Numbered from the stretch's first letter, positions 41,078-49,693 are shown. The stretch: DNA of 64,000 bases from Verrucomicrobiia bacterium (GCA_036405135.1 DASWYF010000034.1:62001-126000), one strand, 5' to 3'. Notes: a model not told the origin generated them from the letters alone. Numbers and translations: made by a program.

Positions 41078-41113
41078 ATCTGTGTCTATCTGTGTCCATC
41101 TGTGGTTAAAAAT
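41078..41113. repeat. Low-complexity intergenic repeat, TCTGTG type
   Basis: The segment repeats (A/T)TCTGTG three times at 10-11 base steps (CATCTGTGTCTATCTGTGTC then CATCTGTGGTTAAAA) in the purQ-purL gap. A looser relative with AATCTGTGT, AATCCGTGA and CTCTGTGGCTAAAA lies at 61371-61406. Confidence 0.6.
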
Positions 41114-41116
41114 TCC

Positions 41117-41830
41117 TCACGCTGCCTTCGCAGCACCCTTGTTCTGCAACGCTTGGATCAGGCTCTCAAAGATCGCCTTGCCGTCCTCGCAACCCAAAAT
41201 CGACTCGCTCGCGCGTTCTGGATGCGGCATCAGTCCGGCCACATTCTTCGCCTCGTTGCACACACCCGCGATGTTTTGCAGGGACCCATTCGGATTCGAA
41301 TCATCCGTCAGATTCCCGTTCACGTCGCAATACTGCCAGAGCACCTGCCCGTTCGCATTCATCTTCACTAACGTCTCTTCGTCCGCGAAGTAGCACCCCT
41401 CACCGTGGGCGATCGGCACACGCATGATCTTGCCGTCCGCGATCTTGTTCGTGAACGCCGAGTTCTTCGTCACCGTCTTCAGATAGACTGGCTCACAACG
41501 GAACTGCAATGAACGGTTACGCACCAGCGCGCCCGGCAACATCCCGGCTTCGCACAAGATCTGGAAACCATTGCAGATACCCAGCACATGACCGCCGTTC
41601 GCGGCGAATTGTTGCACGGCCTGCATCACCGGGCTGAAACGCGCGATGGCGCCCGTGCGCAGATAATCGCCGTAGCTGAAACCGCCCGGCACCAGCACCG
41701 CATCCACGTCGCCGAGTGTGGTGTCCTTGTGCCAGACCAGCTTGGCCGAGTGGCCCAGCACGTTCTTCAAGACGTGCACGCAGTCTTGATCACAGTTCGA
41801 ACCCGGAAATTGTAGGACCGCAAAATTCAT
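41117..41830 (-). CDS. purQ: FGAM synthase glutaminase subunit PurQ
   Basis: Class I glutamine amidotransferase of 237 aa that feeds ammonia to PurL. It has the N-terminal [30 protein letters not shown], the nucleophile Cys in [11 protein letters not shown], and the catalytic His/Glu in MPHPERASE. It lies 37 bases after purS, and the length is typical. A C-terminal Ala/Lys tail (NKGAAKAA) is dispensable-looking. Confidence 0.97.
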   Translation of the reverse strand: MNFAVLQFPGSNCDQDCVHVLKNVLGHSAKLVWHKDTTLGDVDAVLVPGGFSYGDYLRTGAIARFSPVMQAVQQFAANGGHVLGICNGFQILCEAGMLPGALVRNRSLQFRCEPVYLKTVTKNSAFTNKIADGKIMRVPIAHGEGCYFADEETLVKMNANGQVLWQYCDVNGNLTDDSNPNGSLQNIAGVCNEAKNVAGLMPHPERASESILGCEDGKAIFESLIQALQNKGAAKAA

Positions 41831-41867
41831 GTCTATTTGAGATAAGCCAGCGTTGGCCTTCGTTCAA

Positions 41868-42116
41868 TTAGTCAACGATCTCCAGCTTGTAATCCTCGAT
41901 GACCGGATTGCTCAGAAACTTGTGGCACGCCTCGTCGAGCTGGCGACGGATCGTCTCCTTGTCGCCCGTTACCTCGATCTCGAGATACTTGCCCACGTGA
42001 ACCCGTCCTACGCCCGTGTAACCCATATGGGCCAACGCACGCTCAACGGTTTGACCTTGAGGGTCGAGAACTGCCTTCTTCGGAGTGATGATGATCTTAG
42101 CTTTCATTGTCAGCAC
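41868..42116 (-). CDS. purS: FGAM synthase subunit PurS
   Basis: Protein of 82 aa forming the bridge between PurL and PurQ. Characteristic segments are ITPKKAVLDPQGQTVERAL, HMGYTGVGRVHVGKYLEI and CHKFLSNPVIEDYKLEI. It is the first gene of the purine run, so the promoter should lie in 42117-42250. I see no purine riboswitch or clear PurR box there. Confidence 0.95.
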   Translation of the reverse strand: MLTMKAKIIITPKKAVLDPQGQTVERALAHMGYTGVGRVHVGKYLEIEVTGDKETIRRQLDEACHKFLSNPVIEDYKLEIVD

Positions 42117-42214
42117 GGCCGCAACCGCGGAATCGAAGGGCGCATGTTGCGTAAACCCCCTCTTTCACGCGAGAACTTTTTTTGCATCTATTTTCGCCCC
42201 TTTTTTCCCTTCAA

Positions 42215-42251
42215 TCGATGTTCGATGTTGGGCGTTCGATGTTCGATGTTT
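42215..42251. repeat. Intergenic repeat, TTCGATG type, copy 1
   Basis: A 37-base segment is built from TTCGATG units around a central TTGGGCG. It matches 59901-59937 with only two differences, 17.7 kb away. Neither copy lies in a supported gene. Confidence 0.75.
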
Positions 42252-42609
42252 TCCCCGCAATTTTCCGCTTCTTTAATCCTCATATTTCCTCCTTTTCACC
42301 ATCTCCGCACACGGCACTCCTTCATTTAGTCTTTTCAGGGACTTTTGAGGTGCCTTGGTCCTCATTAGGTCAAGCTTTTGACCTGCCAAGAGTATCCTCC
42401 TGCAGCCGTCATTCGTCAAATTACTTTTATCAATTATTTCTCCTGATCGGAACCCCTTGAGCATCAACATCAAGCAACTGTCCATTTGCCCCTTCACCGG
42501 AAAAACCCCCTCTTTCCTCCAGCCTCAATCCCATCCTAAAGCGAATCGCTGACACCCTTTCCGGTTCCTTCTAAAACTTGAATCCTCCCGTCTCCCCACC
42601 TTTTCCTCA

Positions 42610-42637
42610 CCTCGGCACTTGTACATAAGTGCCGAGG
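42610..42637. repeat. Perfect 11-bp inverted repeat
   Basis: CCTCGGCACTT (42610-42620) and AAGTGCCGAGG (42627-42637) are perfect complements around GTACAT. It lies 88 bases past the stop of the minus-strand hypothetical gene. Neither side has a T-run, so it is either a Rho-assisted terminator stem, an RNA element or a protein site. Confidence 0.7.
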
Positions 42638-42724
42638 AATTCGACCGTCTGCCTCTCCATCTACGTTCCAACCTTGATGTCACATAATCCACCCTCCACC
42701 ACGACCTGCCTCCATTCCCTCCCC

Positions 42725-43246
42725 TTATAACCCCGCCGTCACCTCCCGCGCAAAGCTCCCCGCCCGCTCGATCCACCCGATCGCCCCGCCGCCATGAAAC
42801 AAACTCGCCAGCACGATCCGGTAGCGGAACGCATGCTCCACCCCATCCGCCACTTCCAACCCTGGCACATGCAAGGGCAGCAAAACCTCCGCCGTTGTCT
42901 GTTTGCTTCCCGGCAACACCTTGAGCATCTCCAGCACAAACACCCGCACCCGCACCGAGTCCGACTGCCGGGCATACGCCGCCATATCCCGGCGCAACTC
43001 CTCGCCGCGGGCGCGACTCATCCGTTGCCATTGCTTGATCATAAATCCCCGCCCTAGATCCCCTCGGGTCACCAGCCCGCTGGAAACCCGACACCAAAAC
43101 GCCACCGCAGTCGAATGTTGATACCGGTCCACCGGCCGCCCTTTCACCCGCTCCAGTTCCTCCTGTTGCAGCACGTCCTCAGCTTCGGCGATAAGCCGTT
43201 CCATATCCGCCTTCAACAACCCGTTTTCCGCCTCTGTATCATTCAT
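42725..43246 (-). CDS. Hypothetical protein
   Basis: ORF of 173 aa from ATG 43246; an upstream in-frame start at 43282 adds 12 residues. The N-terminal part is acidic and helical (LLKADMERLIAEAEDVLQQ) and is followed by basic stretches (SRARGEELRRDMAAYAR) and a Val/Leu-rich half (VRVRVFVLEMLKVLP). No signal peptide or known domain is seen. The balanced amino acid composition, with amphipathic helices, favours it over competing frames on both strands. It diverges from the metallophosphoesterase gene. The function is unknown. Confidence 0.5.
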   Translation of the reverse strand: MNDTEAENGLLKADMERLIAEAEDVLQQEELERVKGRPVDRYQHSTAVAFWCRVSSGLVTRGDLGRGFMIKQWQRMSRARGEELRRDMAAYARQSDSVRVRVFVLEMLKVLPGSKQTTAEVLLPLHVPGLEVADGVEHAFRYRIVLASLFHGGGAIGWIERAGSFAREVTAGL

Positions 43247-43403
43247 ATGCTGACAAGGTAGGGATCCGTCCTTTCCTATCACACCTTTCCATTTAGTGGA
43301 ACAACAATGAAGAGCACCAACGACCTCGGCTGCTTAGATTCTTAGCATCCACATATTCTACAGTTCCCCCATCCCCGTGCTTTTGCTATAACACCATCAG
43401 CCC

Positions 43404-44552
43404 ATGAACACGCCCCTCACCCGACGTCGTTTTCTCCAACTCTCCACCGCCAGCACCCTTGCTCTTTCCCATTCGCTGCAATCAGCCGAGCCTGCGAAAT
43501 CCTTCGCCTTCGTCCTCCTAGGCGACCTCCACTTCGACCGCCTGGAACACCATGACATGGCCTGGCTGGAGAAACACAAAGGCGGCGACCTCGGTCAGAT
43601 CAAGAACTACTCCCGCATCACTGCGGACCTCATGCCCCGCCTCTTCGCCACCGTGCGTGAAAGCATCAAGGAGCTGAACACCACATCCTCGCCTGTTCCT
43701 TTCGTCCTGCAAGTCGGTGATCTCGTCGAAGGCCTGTGCGGCACCGAAGAACTCGCCGCGCGCCAAAATCGCGAAGCCCTCGACTTCATCAAAGAATCCA
43801 AACTCGGCGCACCCTTCCTCTTCACCAAAGGCAATCACGATGTCACCGGCGATGGTGCCCTGCCCGCTTTCCAACAAATCTTCCATCCCTACCTCGCCGA
43901 ACAAGCCAGGCCGTTTCAAGGCCCGGCGAAACTGGATTCCGGCAACTACACGTTCGCCCATCAAAACGCGCAATTCTTCTGCTTCGATGCTTACGATAAA
44001 CTAAGCCTCGATTGGTTGGAAGCCGCCCTTGCCAAACGCCACTCACAACACTGCTTCATCGCCATCCATCCCCCTGTCGTTCCTTACGGTGCCCGCTCCA
44101 CCTGGAATCTCTATTCCAGTGCCAAAGATCAGTCGCGCCGGGAAAAACTCCTCGAACTACTCGGCAAACAAAACGCCTATGTCCTCGGCGGTCACATCCA
44201 CAAATTCAACACCCTCACCCGCACCACCCGCGGCGGCGGCAAGTTCGTCCAGCTCGCCGTCAGCAGCGTCGTCGGTTCTGCCGAAACCAAACCCAAGGAC
44301 ATCCTCTCTGGATTGAAGGAATACACCGGCGACCAGATCCGCGTGGAACCCAAGCACGCCCCTGAAACAGAGCAGACCCGCCGCGCCGTCTATGATACGG
44401 AACGCGAATTCGTGAAATCCTTCGAGTATGCCGACCTCCCCGGCCACACCGTCATCAGCATCAACGGCCCGCAAGTCACCGCCAAGATCCACACCGGCCT
44501 CACCCGCGAAGTCTGGCGCACCGTGGATTTGACAGAGTTGCTAAAAGCCTGA
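43404..44552 (+). CDS. Tat-exported metallophosphoesterase
   Basis: Protein of 382 aa with a twin-arginine signal (LTRRRFLQLSTASTLALS). Calcineurin-type metal motifs appear in order: LLGDLHFDR, LQVGDLVEG, TKGNHDVTG, AIHPPVVP and LGGHIHKFNT, supporting an intact dimetal centre. It should hydrolyse phosphomonoesters or diesters in the periplasm. The three cysteine-module genes follow on the same strand, the first 17 bases downstream, suggesting one transcript. The upstream gene is divergent. Confidence 0.9.
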   Translation: MNTPLTRRRFLQLSTASTLALSHSLQSAEPAKSFAFVLLGDLHFDRLEHHDMAWLEKHKGGDLGQIKNYSRITADLMPRLFATVRESIKELNTTSSPVPFVLQVGDLVEGLCGTEELAARQNREALDFIKESKLGAPFLFTKGNHDVTGDGALPAFQQIFHPYLAEQARPFQGPAKLDSGNYTFAHQNAQFFCFDAYDKLSLDWLEAALAKRHSQHCFIAIHPPVVPYGARSTWNLYSSAKDQSRREKLLELLGKQNAYVLGGHIHKFNTLTRTTRGGGKFVQLAVSSVVGSAETKPKDILSGLKEYTGDQIRVEPKHAPETEQTRRAVYDTEREFVKSFEYADLPGHTVISINGPQVTAKIHTGLTREVWRTVDLTELLKA

Positions 44553-44569
44553 TGTCTTGAAAACCATTT

Positions 44570-45262
44570 ATGGCCTCCAGCCCACAGCCTGAATCACCAC
44601 CGCATCGCTCCCGTCGAAAACGGCTTCTTGGATTCATGCTCGTATCCTTGGCTGTTACTTTCCTGTTGTTGGGCCTCCGCTACCGTGATCTCTCTGCGAT
44701 GCCTATACAACCCACGCTTTGCCAGTCGAACCTCTTTCTCCTGGATGAGGCCATCTCGAACTGGGCCGCTACCACTCAGCCAGTCATTCTTACCAACTCC
44801 ACCGATATCGCCGGCAGCCCACCAGATCGGCTCATCAAGCGATACTTCCCAGATGGCATCATCCCCACGTGTCCGGCTGGAGCCACTTACCAGCGCGGTT
44901 CCTTCGCCATGGCCTCCACTTGCCCCTTGCATGGCGTAGCCCAACGCCATCCCTCCGGCAGCAAACTCCTCTCTGCTTTCCACAGGCGCGAGGCGCGTGC
45001 GCGCTACCTGTTAAACGCTTCTAAAATCGGCACCAACGCTACCATCCAATGCCGCAACAACTTGTTTAAGCTTTGGGGTGGACTCGAACAATGGGCTTTG
45101 GAATTCAACCAAGCCGGAGGTGATCCCGTTTCAATCCCTCTGGTTTTGGAGCGTGCCCATAACGGTGGGCGAGCTCCCATCTGCCCCTCCGGCGGCAAAT
45201 ACTATTTCACCGTCGCCTCCAACTTCCCCTGCTGCACCATCACCGGCCACACCATCCAATAA
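44570..45262 (+). CDS. Membrane-anchored protein with two pseudopilin-type Cys modules (paralogue 1)
   Basis: Protein of 230 aa. One N-terminal transmembrane helix (about residues 19-36, LLGFMLVSLAVTFLLLGL) is followed by two copies of a module of about 75 residues. Module 1 runs from CQSNLFLLDEAISNWA to PTCPAGATY and ends CPLHG. Module 2 runs from CRNNLFKLWGGLEQWALE to PICPSGGKY and ends CCTITGHT. The pattern (C-x2-N-L ... W-A ... CP-x-GG-x-Y ... C-x-x-x-GH) matches the C-terminal domain of Verrucomicrobia pseudopilins, but there is no prepilin leader. Conserved Cys suggest disulfides outside the cytoplasm. The role is unknown. Confidence 0.75.
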   Translation: MASSPQPESPPHRSRRKRLLGFMLVSLAVTFLLLGLRYRDLSAMPIQPTLCQSNLFLLDEAISNWAATTQPVILTNSTDIAGSPPDRLIKRYFPDGIIPTCPAGATYQRGSFAMASTCPLHGVAQRHPSGSKLLSAFHRREARARYLLNASKIGTNATIQCRNNLFKLWGGLEQWALEFNQAGGDPVSIPLVLERAHNGGRAPICPSGGKYYFTVASNFPCCTITGHTIQ

Positions 45263-45325
45263 ATACCGGACACCAGCTTGCCTAAATACTCCAGTGCTGT
45301 TCTCATGCCTTGGTTCAACCAAGGC

Positions 45326-45976
45326 ATGAAACCCATCCTCCATCACCGCCAGAAAACCATACTGCTCGCCGTTCTTGTTTTGTTAGTGTTCATCTTCAAT
45401 CTCTATCGTAGCCATGCACGCATCTCAGCCCTGCGAGCCATACCTACACCGCCACAACCATCCGCTTGCCAGAGCAACCTCTTCATCATCGATACGGCCA
45501 CCACTTTCTGGGCACAGGCGAACCACGAAAGCACCACCAATTACCCTGCTGAAAAAGATCTGAAAGCATGGTTTTCTCGTGGAGCATTCCCGCGCTGTCC
45601 GGATGGAGGCACTTACTCTTACGGCACTCTTTCCCTGGCTACCTCTTGCTCACGACACGGCCACACAGTTTTACCATCGGGCTACACCAAGCCTCCCGCA
45701 AAACCTTCCTTCATGGAAAGAATCCGGATTGCGTTGGGAACCAATTCTCGTGCATCAGTCAACGCCTGCATCGCCGAAATGAAACAGCTTGATGGAGCTG
45801 CTCAGCAATGGGCTGTTGAAAACAACCGTCCTGATGATGCGCCGCTGAATCCGATGGATTTTGTTCACTTGTTGAAAGGAGCACAGTTCCCTCTTTGCCC
45901 TGCTGGCGGCAAATACTCCTTCACCATCGTCTCCAATCCTCCTTGCTGCACCTTTACGGCTCATAGCTTGCCTTAA
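45326..45976 (+). CDS. Membrane-anchored protein with two pseudopilin-type Cys modules (paralogue 2)
   Basis: Protein of 216 aa from ATG 45326, chosen because CCAAGGC precedes it exactly as in the next paralogue; the frame is open 16 codons further upstream. The transmembrane helix is TILLAVLVLLVFIFNLY. Module 1 starts CQSNLFIIDTATTFWA and contains PRCPDGGTYSYGT and CSRHGH. Module 2 contains CIAEMKQLDGAAQQWAVEN, PLCPAGGKYSFT and CCTFTAHSLP. It is homologous throughout to its neighbours, so the cluster arose by tandem duplication. DGAAQQWA is the closest match to canonical pseudopilin C-terminal domains. Confidence 0.75.
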   Translation: MKPILHHRQKTILLAVLVLLVFIFNLYRSHARISALRAIPTPPQPSACQSNLFIIDTATTFWAQANHESTTNYPAEKDLKAWFSRGAFPRCPDGGTYSYGTLSLATSCSRHGHTVLPSGYTKPPAKPSFMERIRIALGTNSRASVNACIAEMKQLDGAAQQWAVENNRPDDAPLNPMDFVHLLKGAQFPLCPAGGKYSFTIVSNPPCCTFTAHSLP

Positions 45977-46014
45977 CTGGGGCACATTGCTTTATTACCA
46001 CAAGAAACCAAGGC

Positions 46015-46713
46015 ATGAAGTCCACCTTCCAACGCCGCGAGAAAATCATCCTGATCTCCGTTTTGCTTCTTTCTACCCTCACTTGGGCAACACTCGATTT
46101 CTACCGTGACTATCGGGATCGGAAAGAAGTCGCCGCCAGACATGCCGCTGCGATGGCATTTCAACCCTCCAATTGCCAGCGCCTGCTCTACTTCCTTGAT
46201 GTCGCCACCACTAAATGGGCTACCAACACTCATCAATTCACCACCAATTATCCTACCGCGGAGAACCTTCAAGCCTACTTGGAACCGGCTGCAATAGATC
46301 TTGCGATAGCCTTGCCCATTCGAAACTTTCCAAGTTGCCCGGATGGCGGAAACTACACCTACGGTACACTCGCCCTCGCCACCATCTGCTCAAAACACGG
46401 CCATGCCATTTTACCTCATGCAGGCCCTTTCAAGGGGCCTCCTTATTCAATCATTGATAGGATTTGTGACAAGCTCGGCCTGCGTCGTCATCGCCAATAC
46501 GATTGCTACAGTAACCTGCGAATCATGGATGGAGCTGCTCAGCAATGGGGCTTGGAAAATAAGAAGATAGATAGTGATCTGGTATCTCCAGTTGATGCTG
46601 CGCAGTATATGCGGGCGGGCCAATTCGGTCTTTGTCCTCAAGGGGGAAAATACATTTACACGACACTCTACAACGCACCCTGCTGCACCATCACCGGGCA
46701 CACGCTCCCCTAG
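46015..46713 (+). CDS. Membrane-anchored protein with two pseudopilin-type Cys modules (paralogue 3)
   Basis: Protein of 232 aa with the same plan: a transmembrane helix (IILISVLLLSTLTWATL), module 1 (CQRLLYFLDVATTKWATN, PSCPDGGNYTYGT, CSKHGH) and module 2 (CYSNLRIMDGAAQQWGLEN, LCPQGGKYIYTT, CCTITGHTLP). Linkers between modules are variable and Pro-rich, while the Cys, Trp and Gly positions are kept. It starts 38 bases after paralogue 2 with the same CCAAGGC before ATG. It may form extracellular assemblies or bind a partner pilin; this is inference only. Confidence 0.75.
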   Translation: MKSTFQRREKIILISVLLLSTLTWATLDFYRDYRDRKEVAARHAAAMAFQPSNCQRLLYFLDVATTKWATNTHQFTTNYPTAENLQAYLEPAAIDLAIALPIRNFPSCPDGGNYTYGTLALATICSKHGHAILPHAGPFKGPPYSIIDRICDKLGLRRHRQYDCYSNLRIMDGAAQQWGLENKKIDSDLVSPVDAAQYMRAGQFGLCPQGGKYIYTTLYNAPCCTITGHTLP

Positions 46714-46776
46714 ATCCCCTCGCTGGAAAACCATGAAATCTCCCCAGCACTTTGATACGTCATCCAGTTCGCCAAC

Positions 46777-47166
46777 ATGATTACGAACCCTTACGACGAG
46801 GCCATCACGCTCCTCAACGTCCGCGGCTTCTACGCCAAAAGAAAAGATAGCGATACGGAATCCATGATCACCGTCTCACGCGGCACTCTTAAAGTTGGTT
46901 TTCTCGAAGCAATGGATGGCGTGGTGTACTTGCATTGGCAAGATGGCACATGGGATGTCGAAGCTCCTTTTGTTTCACCCGAAGGCGGTGTCACGACTCC
47001 AGGTGGATGCGTCATAGAACACGGTTATCCGACCACAGCCGCCTGCGAACGCGCCATCAAATACCTGCAATCCCCGGTTCAGTTCAGTCAAGCCATCAAA
47101 CATCAACATGGCAGATGTTTGGAGTATATGTATCCCGACTGCCTGCCACTTGAAACTGAACGCTGA
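46777..47166 (+). CDS. Hypothetical protein
   Basis: Protein of 129 aa with no signal peptide. A beta-rich middle (GVVYLHWQDGTWDVEAPF) suggests a small barrel or sandwich, then CVIEHGYPTTAACERAIKYL. It contains three Cys. The last residues (PLETER) are encoded by an ACTTGAAACTGAA-type repeat that continues past the stop. It follows paralogue 3 by 63 bases, possibly in the same unit. I do not recognise the family. Confidence 0.55.
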   Translation: MITNPYDEAITLLNVRGFYAKRKDSDTESMITVSRGTLKVGFLEAMDGVVYLHWQDGTWDVEAPFVSPEGGVTTPGGCVIEHGYPTTAACERAIKYLQSPVQFSQAIKHQHGRCLEYMYPDCLPLETER

Positions 47167-47181
47167 AAACTTGAAACTCTC
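47149..47181. repeat. Low-complexity repeat, ACTTGAAACT type
   Basis: Two ACTTGAAACT units (47149-47158 and 47170-47179) flank GAACGCTGAAA. The segment overlaps the 3' end of the hypothetical gene and ends 19 bases from the tRNA. Confidence 0.55.
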
Positions 47182-47199
47182 TCAAAGATAAGAAGAAAG

Positions 47200-47274
47200 T
47201 GGTGCCAGAGGCGGGAATTGAACCTGCGACCAAGGGCTTATGAGTCCCCTGCTCTACCTCTGAGCTACTCTGGC
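47200..47274 (-). tRNA. tRNA-Met (CAU anticodon), CCA encoded
   Basis: A 75-base cloverleaf reads on the minus strand. The acceptor GCCAGAG pairs with CTCTGGC, followed by discriminator A and encoded CCA. The D-arm is GCTC...GAGC, the anticodon loop CTCATAA (CAU) and the T-loop TTCAATT. The T-stem has one A-C mismatch (GCAGG/CCCGC) and the anticodon stem ends in an A-G mismatch. Elongator Met is most likely. Parts (GACTCATAA, TTGGTCGC) also resemble tRNA-Ile2, whose CAU is modified to read AUA, so that remains possible. It is not the initiator, because the acceptor has a paired first base. Confidence 0.92.
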
Positions 47275-47438
47275 ACAATCACTTGTTTGCCTCACTCGCT
47301 GGGAGTGAAGCGGGTCGATACTATGCAAACCGTCTTTTCCCCTCGCAAGCAGTTTTCTAACTTTTTTCATCTCGTCCAAAACCACCCTTTTTGAACAGAT
47401 TTGCCCCGAATTCTTCTTTACGTTACTATCAAAACAAC

Positions 47439-47846
47439 ATGAAAGCCACATTGCACCTTTTCCTAGCCAGCCTTTGCCTCAGCCTGTTTCTCTCTGCAGT
47501 CCACGCCGCCGACACCACCGCTCCGAAACCCAAACACGTGGATGTCACCGGCGCCACCCAGCTCCTTGAGACCAATAAATCCGTCATCATCCTCGACATC
47601 CGCACCGAAGAAGAATTCAAAGACGGCCACATCCCCAAGGCTGTAAACATTGATTACCTCGACAGAACCTTCGGTGAAAAACTCGACAAGCTCGACAAGT
47701 CCAAACCCTACCTCGTTCACTGCGCTGCTGGCGGCCGCAGCACCAAATCTCTCGAACAATTCAAAGCCAAAGGCTTCACTAATATATATCACCTCGATGG
47801 CGGCCTAAACGCATGGCAATCCTCCCAAAAGCCCGTCACCAAGTAA
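47439..47846 (+). CDS. Exported single-domain rhodanese
   Basis: Protein of 135 aa from ATG 47439; an in-frame ATG 48 bases upstream would hide the signal peptide. The signal peptide is LFLASLCLSLFLSAVHAAD. The rhodanese domain has ILDIRTEEEFKDGHI, the active-site loop HCAAGGRS with its catalytic Cys, and YHLDGGLNAW. It would transfer sulfane sulfur or act in persulfide handling in the periplasm. It stands alone between a divergent tRNA and a convergent gene. Confidence 0.9.
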   Translation: MKATLHLFLASLCLSLFLSAVHAADTTAPKPKHVDVTGATQLLETNKSVIILDIRTEEEFKDGHIPKAVNIDYLDRTFGEKLDKLDKSKPYLVHCAAGGRSTKSLEQFKAKGFTNIYHLDGGLNAWQSSQKPVTK

Positions 47847-47892
47847 ATGGAGCGTGATGTACCTGTCACTTCAACCCCTCATTGAGTCCTTC

Positions 47893-47925
47893 CTTCGTCA
47901 TTCGAGCTTGGTCATTGGACATTCT
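47893..47925. repeat. Low-complexity repeat, GTCATT type
   Basis: The segment CTTCGTCATTCGAGCTTGG followed by TCATTGGACATTC alternates GTCATT-like hexamers. A related run lies at 61285-61332. It overlaps the last codons of the minus-strand TPR gene, whose stop is at 47912. Confidence 0.45.
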
Positions 47926-49693
47926 TCTTCTGCTTCGCCAAAATCTCTAAATTCTTTCGCGCTACCTCATTCTGCGGATCATATTTCAACACCGCCTCCC
48001 AATGCCCCTGCGCCTTGGAGAGCTGTCCTGTCGTTGCTGCCAGCACACCCGCTGAAAGTCTTGCCTCCACATAAGCCGGCCGCACCGTCGCGATACGGTC
48101 GTACAACTCCATCGCTTCTACATTCCTCTTTTGCCGCTCCAGCAGATCCGCCAGCAAAAACAACCATCGTGCCTCCTCAGGCGAACTCACCAGCGCCTTC
48201 CTATACTCCGCCTCAGCCTCAGCCACTTTGCCTAACATCGACAAGCTGTATCCCTTGATCACCCACCCTTCTGGATACTCCGGCTTGATCGCCAGCGATT
48301 GCTCGATCAACTGCAAACCGTTCTGCGGCCGCCCCGCATTATTCTCGATGGCCGCCAGATTTGCGAATCCACGATAAGAATTCTCATTCACCGCGATCAC
48401 CTGCTCCCACAACACCCGATCATTCAGAAACGTCTTGGAATAATCCCATGACCGCCAACCAAACCACCCCAGCGTCATCACCATAAACGTAAGGGCAACC
48501 ATCCGTAACCTCCGCTGCTTCACCGCCCAATCCCATACCCACGCCACGCAAAACGCCGCCGCCACACTCGGCAGATACAGAAACCGATCCGCCCGCGGTT
48601 GATTGATCGGTATGATCCCCATCACCGGCACCAGCGTGATGAAGAAAAACCCGATCGCGAATTGCCACTGCGCCCACGCTTTCCGCCTCATCATCAGCAC
48701 CCCCGCCAAAATCACCAGCACAGCCACCGAGAGCCAAAATGCAAAACCAAAACCCTCATCATAATCCACCGGCTGATCGATGCACATCGGATCCGGCCAG
48801 ACCAGTTGCTGCAGATAAGTCGTCAAGATCACCGGCAAAGTCGCGAGCCAGCCGGAGAAACCGGCCTCCCACCCTCCCTGCTTCAACCCCGTGAGCATCG
48901 ACTGCCGCAACCCCACATAAACCACCGCCACCATCCCCAACAAAATTACCGGCACCAAAAACGCCCGTTGCTTCAGCAACTCCAGCAAGGTGAAAATGAC
49001 ATTGCGCTCTCCACCCTCGTCCCTTGCAGCGGAGAAGGCCGGGCTTAGGGGAGCCCCCTTAGTGCTTAAATCTCTCCGATAAATAAAAAACTCCACCAAC
49101 ACTAAAACCGGAAATACCATCAACGCATCCTCCTTGCTAAAAAAACCGATAAACCCCGCCAACAATAACCCCGCCAAATCCCCCTTTTTCTCCCCCTGCC
49201 GCCACCGGTCATAAAAGAACAACATCAACAACACGCCCAACGTCGATTGCAGCGACGCCCGCGAACTGATCCACACCACCGCCTCCGCATGCACCGGATG
49301 CAGCGCAAACCACAACCCACCCAACATCGCCGCGATCACCGAAGCCCCCCAACGCTTCGCCAACGCAAACACCAGCACCCCATTCAGCGCATGCCAGATA
49401 AAACTCTGCCAATGCCACCCCTCCGGCTTCCACCCGAACAACACATTATCCAAGTAGTAAGAAAGATACTTCACCGGCCGATACAACTGCGCCGACGCCG
49501 TCTTGAAAAGATCCACCCAAGCCCCCGGCGTGAACACATTATCTACGTTCCGGATATCCACGTGATCGTCGTAGATAAACTCCCCCTTCACCCCCGGCCA
49601 GAAGATCAACAACCCCGCCAAGAACACGACTACCCCCAGCAACCATGGCTTAGCGTTGCTCTTTGTCGCTGAATTTTCCGGCGCGTTGTCCAT
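47912..49693 (-). CDS. TMTC-like GT-C membrane glycosyltransferase with TPR domain
   Basis: Protein of 593 aa from ATG 49693, which overlaps the methyltransferase stop by one base (TGATG). About ten membrane helices (residues 15-400) follow a short cytoplasmic start. The first periplasmic loop has an acidic motif, GEFIYDDHVDIRN, similar to the DD motif of eukaryotic TMTC mannosyltransferases, and later LHPVHAEAVVWISSRASL, also TMTC-like. About four tetratricopeptide repeats form the C-terminal 190 residues (NNAGRPQNGLQLIEQSLAIK, then similar units). I infer transfer of a polyprenyl-phosphate-linked sugar to an exported protein or glycan; the upstream GT2 would make the donor. Acceptors are unknown. 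Confidence 0.75.
   Translation of the reverse strand: MDNAPENSATKSNAKPWLLGVVVFLAGLLIFWPGVKGEFIYDDHVDIRNVDNVFTPGAWVDLFKTASAQLYRPVKYLSYYLDNVLFGWKPEGWHWQSFIWHALNGVLVFALAKRWGASVIAAMLGGLWFALHPVHAEAVVWISSRASLQSTLGVLLMLFFYDRWRQGEKKGDLAGLLLAGFIGFFSKEDALMVFPVLVLVEFFIYRRDLSTKGAPLSPAFSAARDEGGERNVIFTLLELLKQRAFLVPVILLGMVAVVYVGLRQSMLTGLKQGGWEAGFSGWLATLPVILTTYLQQLVWPDPMCIDQPVDYDEGFGFAFWLSVAVLVILAGVLMMRRKAWAQWQFAIGFFFITLVPVMGIIPINQPRADRFLYLPSVAAAFCVAWVWDWAVKQRRLRMVALTFMVMTLGWFGWRSWDYSKTFLNDRVLWEQVIAVNENSYRGFANLAAIENNAGRPQNGLQLIEQSLAIKPEYPEGWVIKGYSLSMLGKVAEAEAEYRKALVSSPEEARWLFLLADLLERQKRNVEAMELYDRIATVRPAYVEARLSAGVLAATTGQLSKAQGHWEAVLKYDPQNEVARKNLEILAKQKKNVQ

Larger units (their letters stand above)
42117..42724. 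other. Gene-free region upstream of purS
   Basis: These 608 bases carry no supported gene. They are C/T-rich on the plus strand and contain a GATGTTCGATGTT-type repeat (42215-42251) and a perfect inverted repeat (42610-42637). The purine operon promoter should be at the left end. Short open frames here lack any recognisable protein signal. Confidence 0.6.

Noticed and set aside
42525-43097. A 190-codon Gly/Arg-rich minus-strand frame overlapping the hypothetical gene at 42725
   Set aside because: It is Gly/Cys/Arg-rich, runs through the inverted repeat, and lacks the helical pattern of the competing frame.
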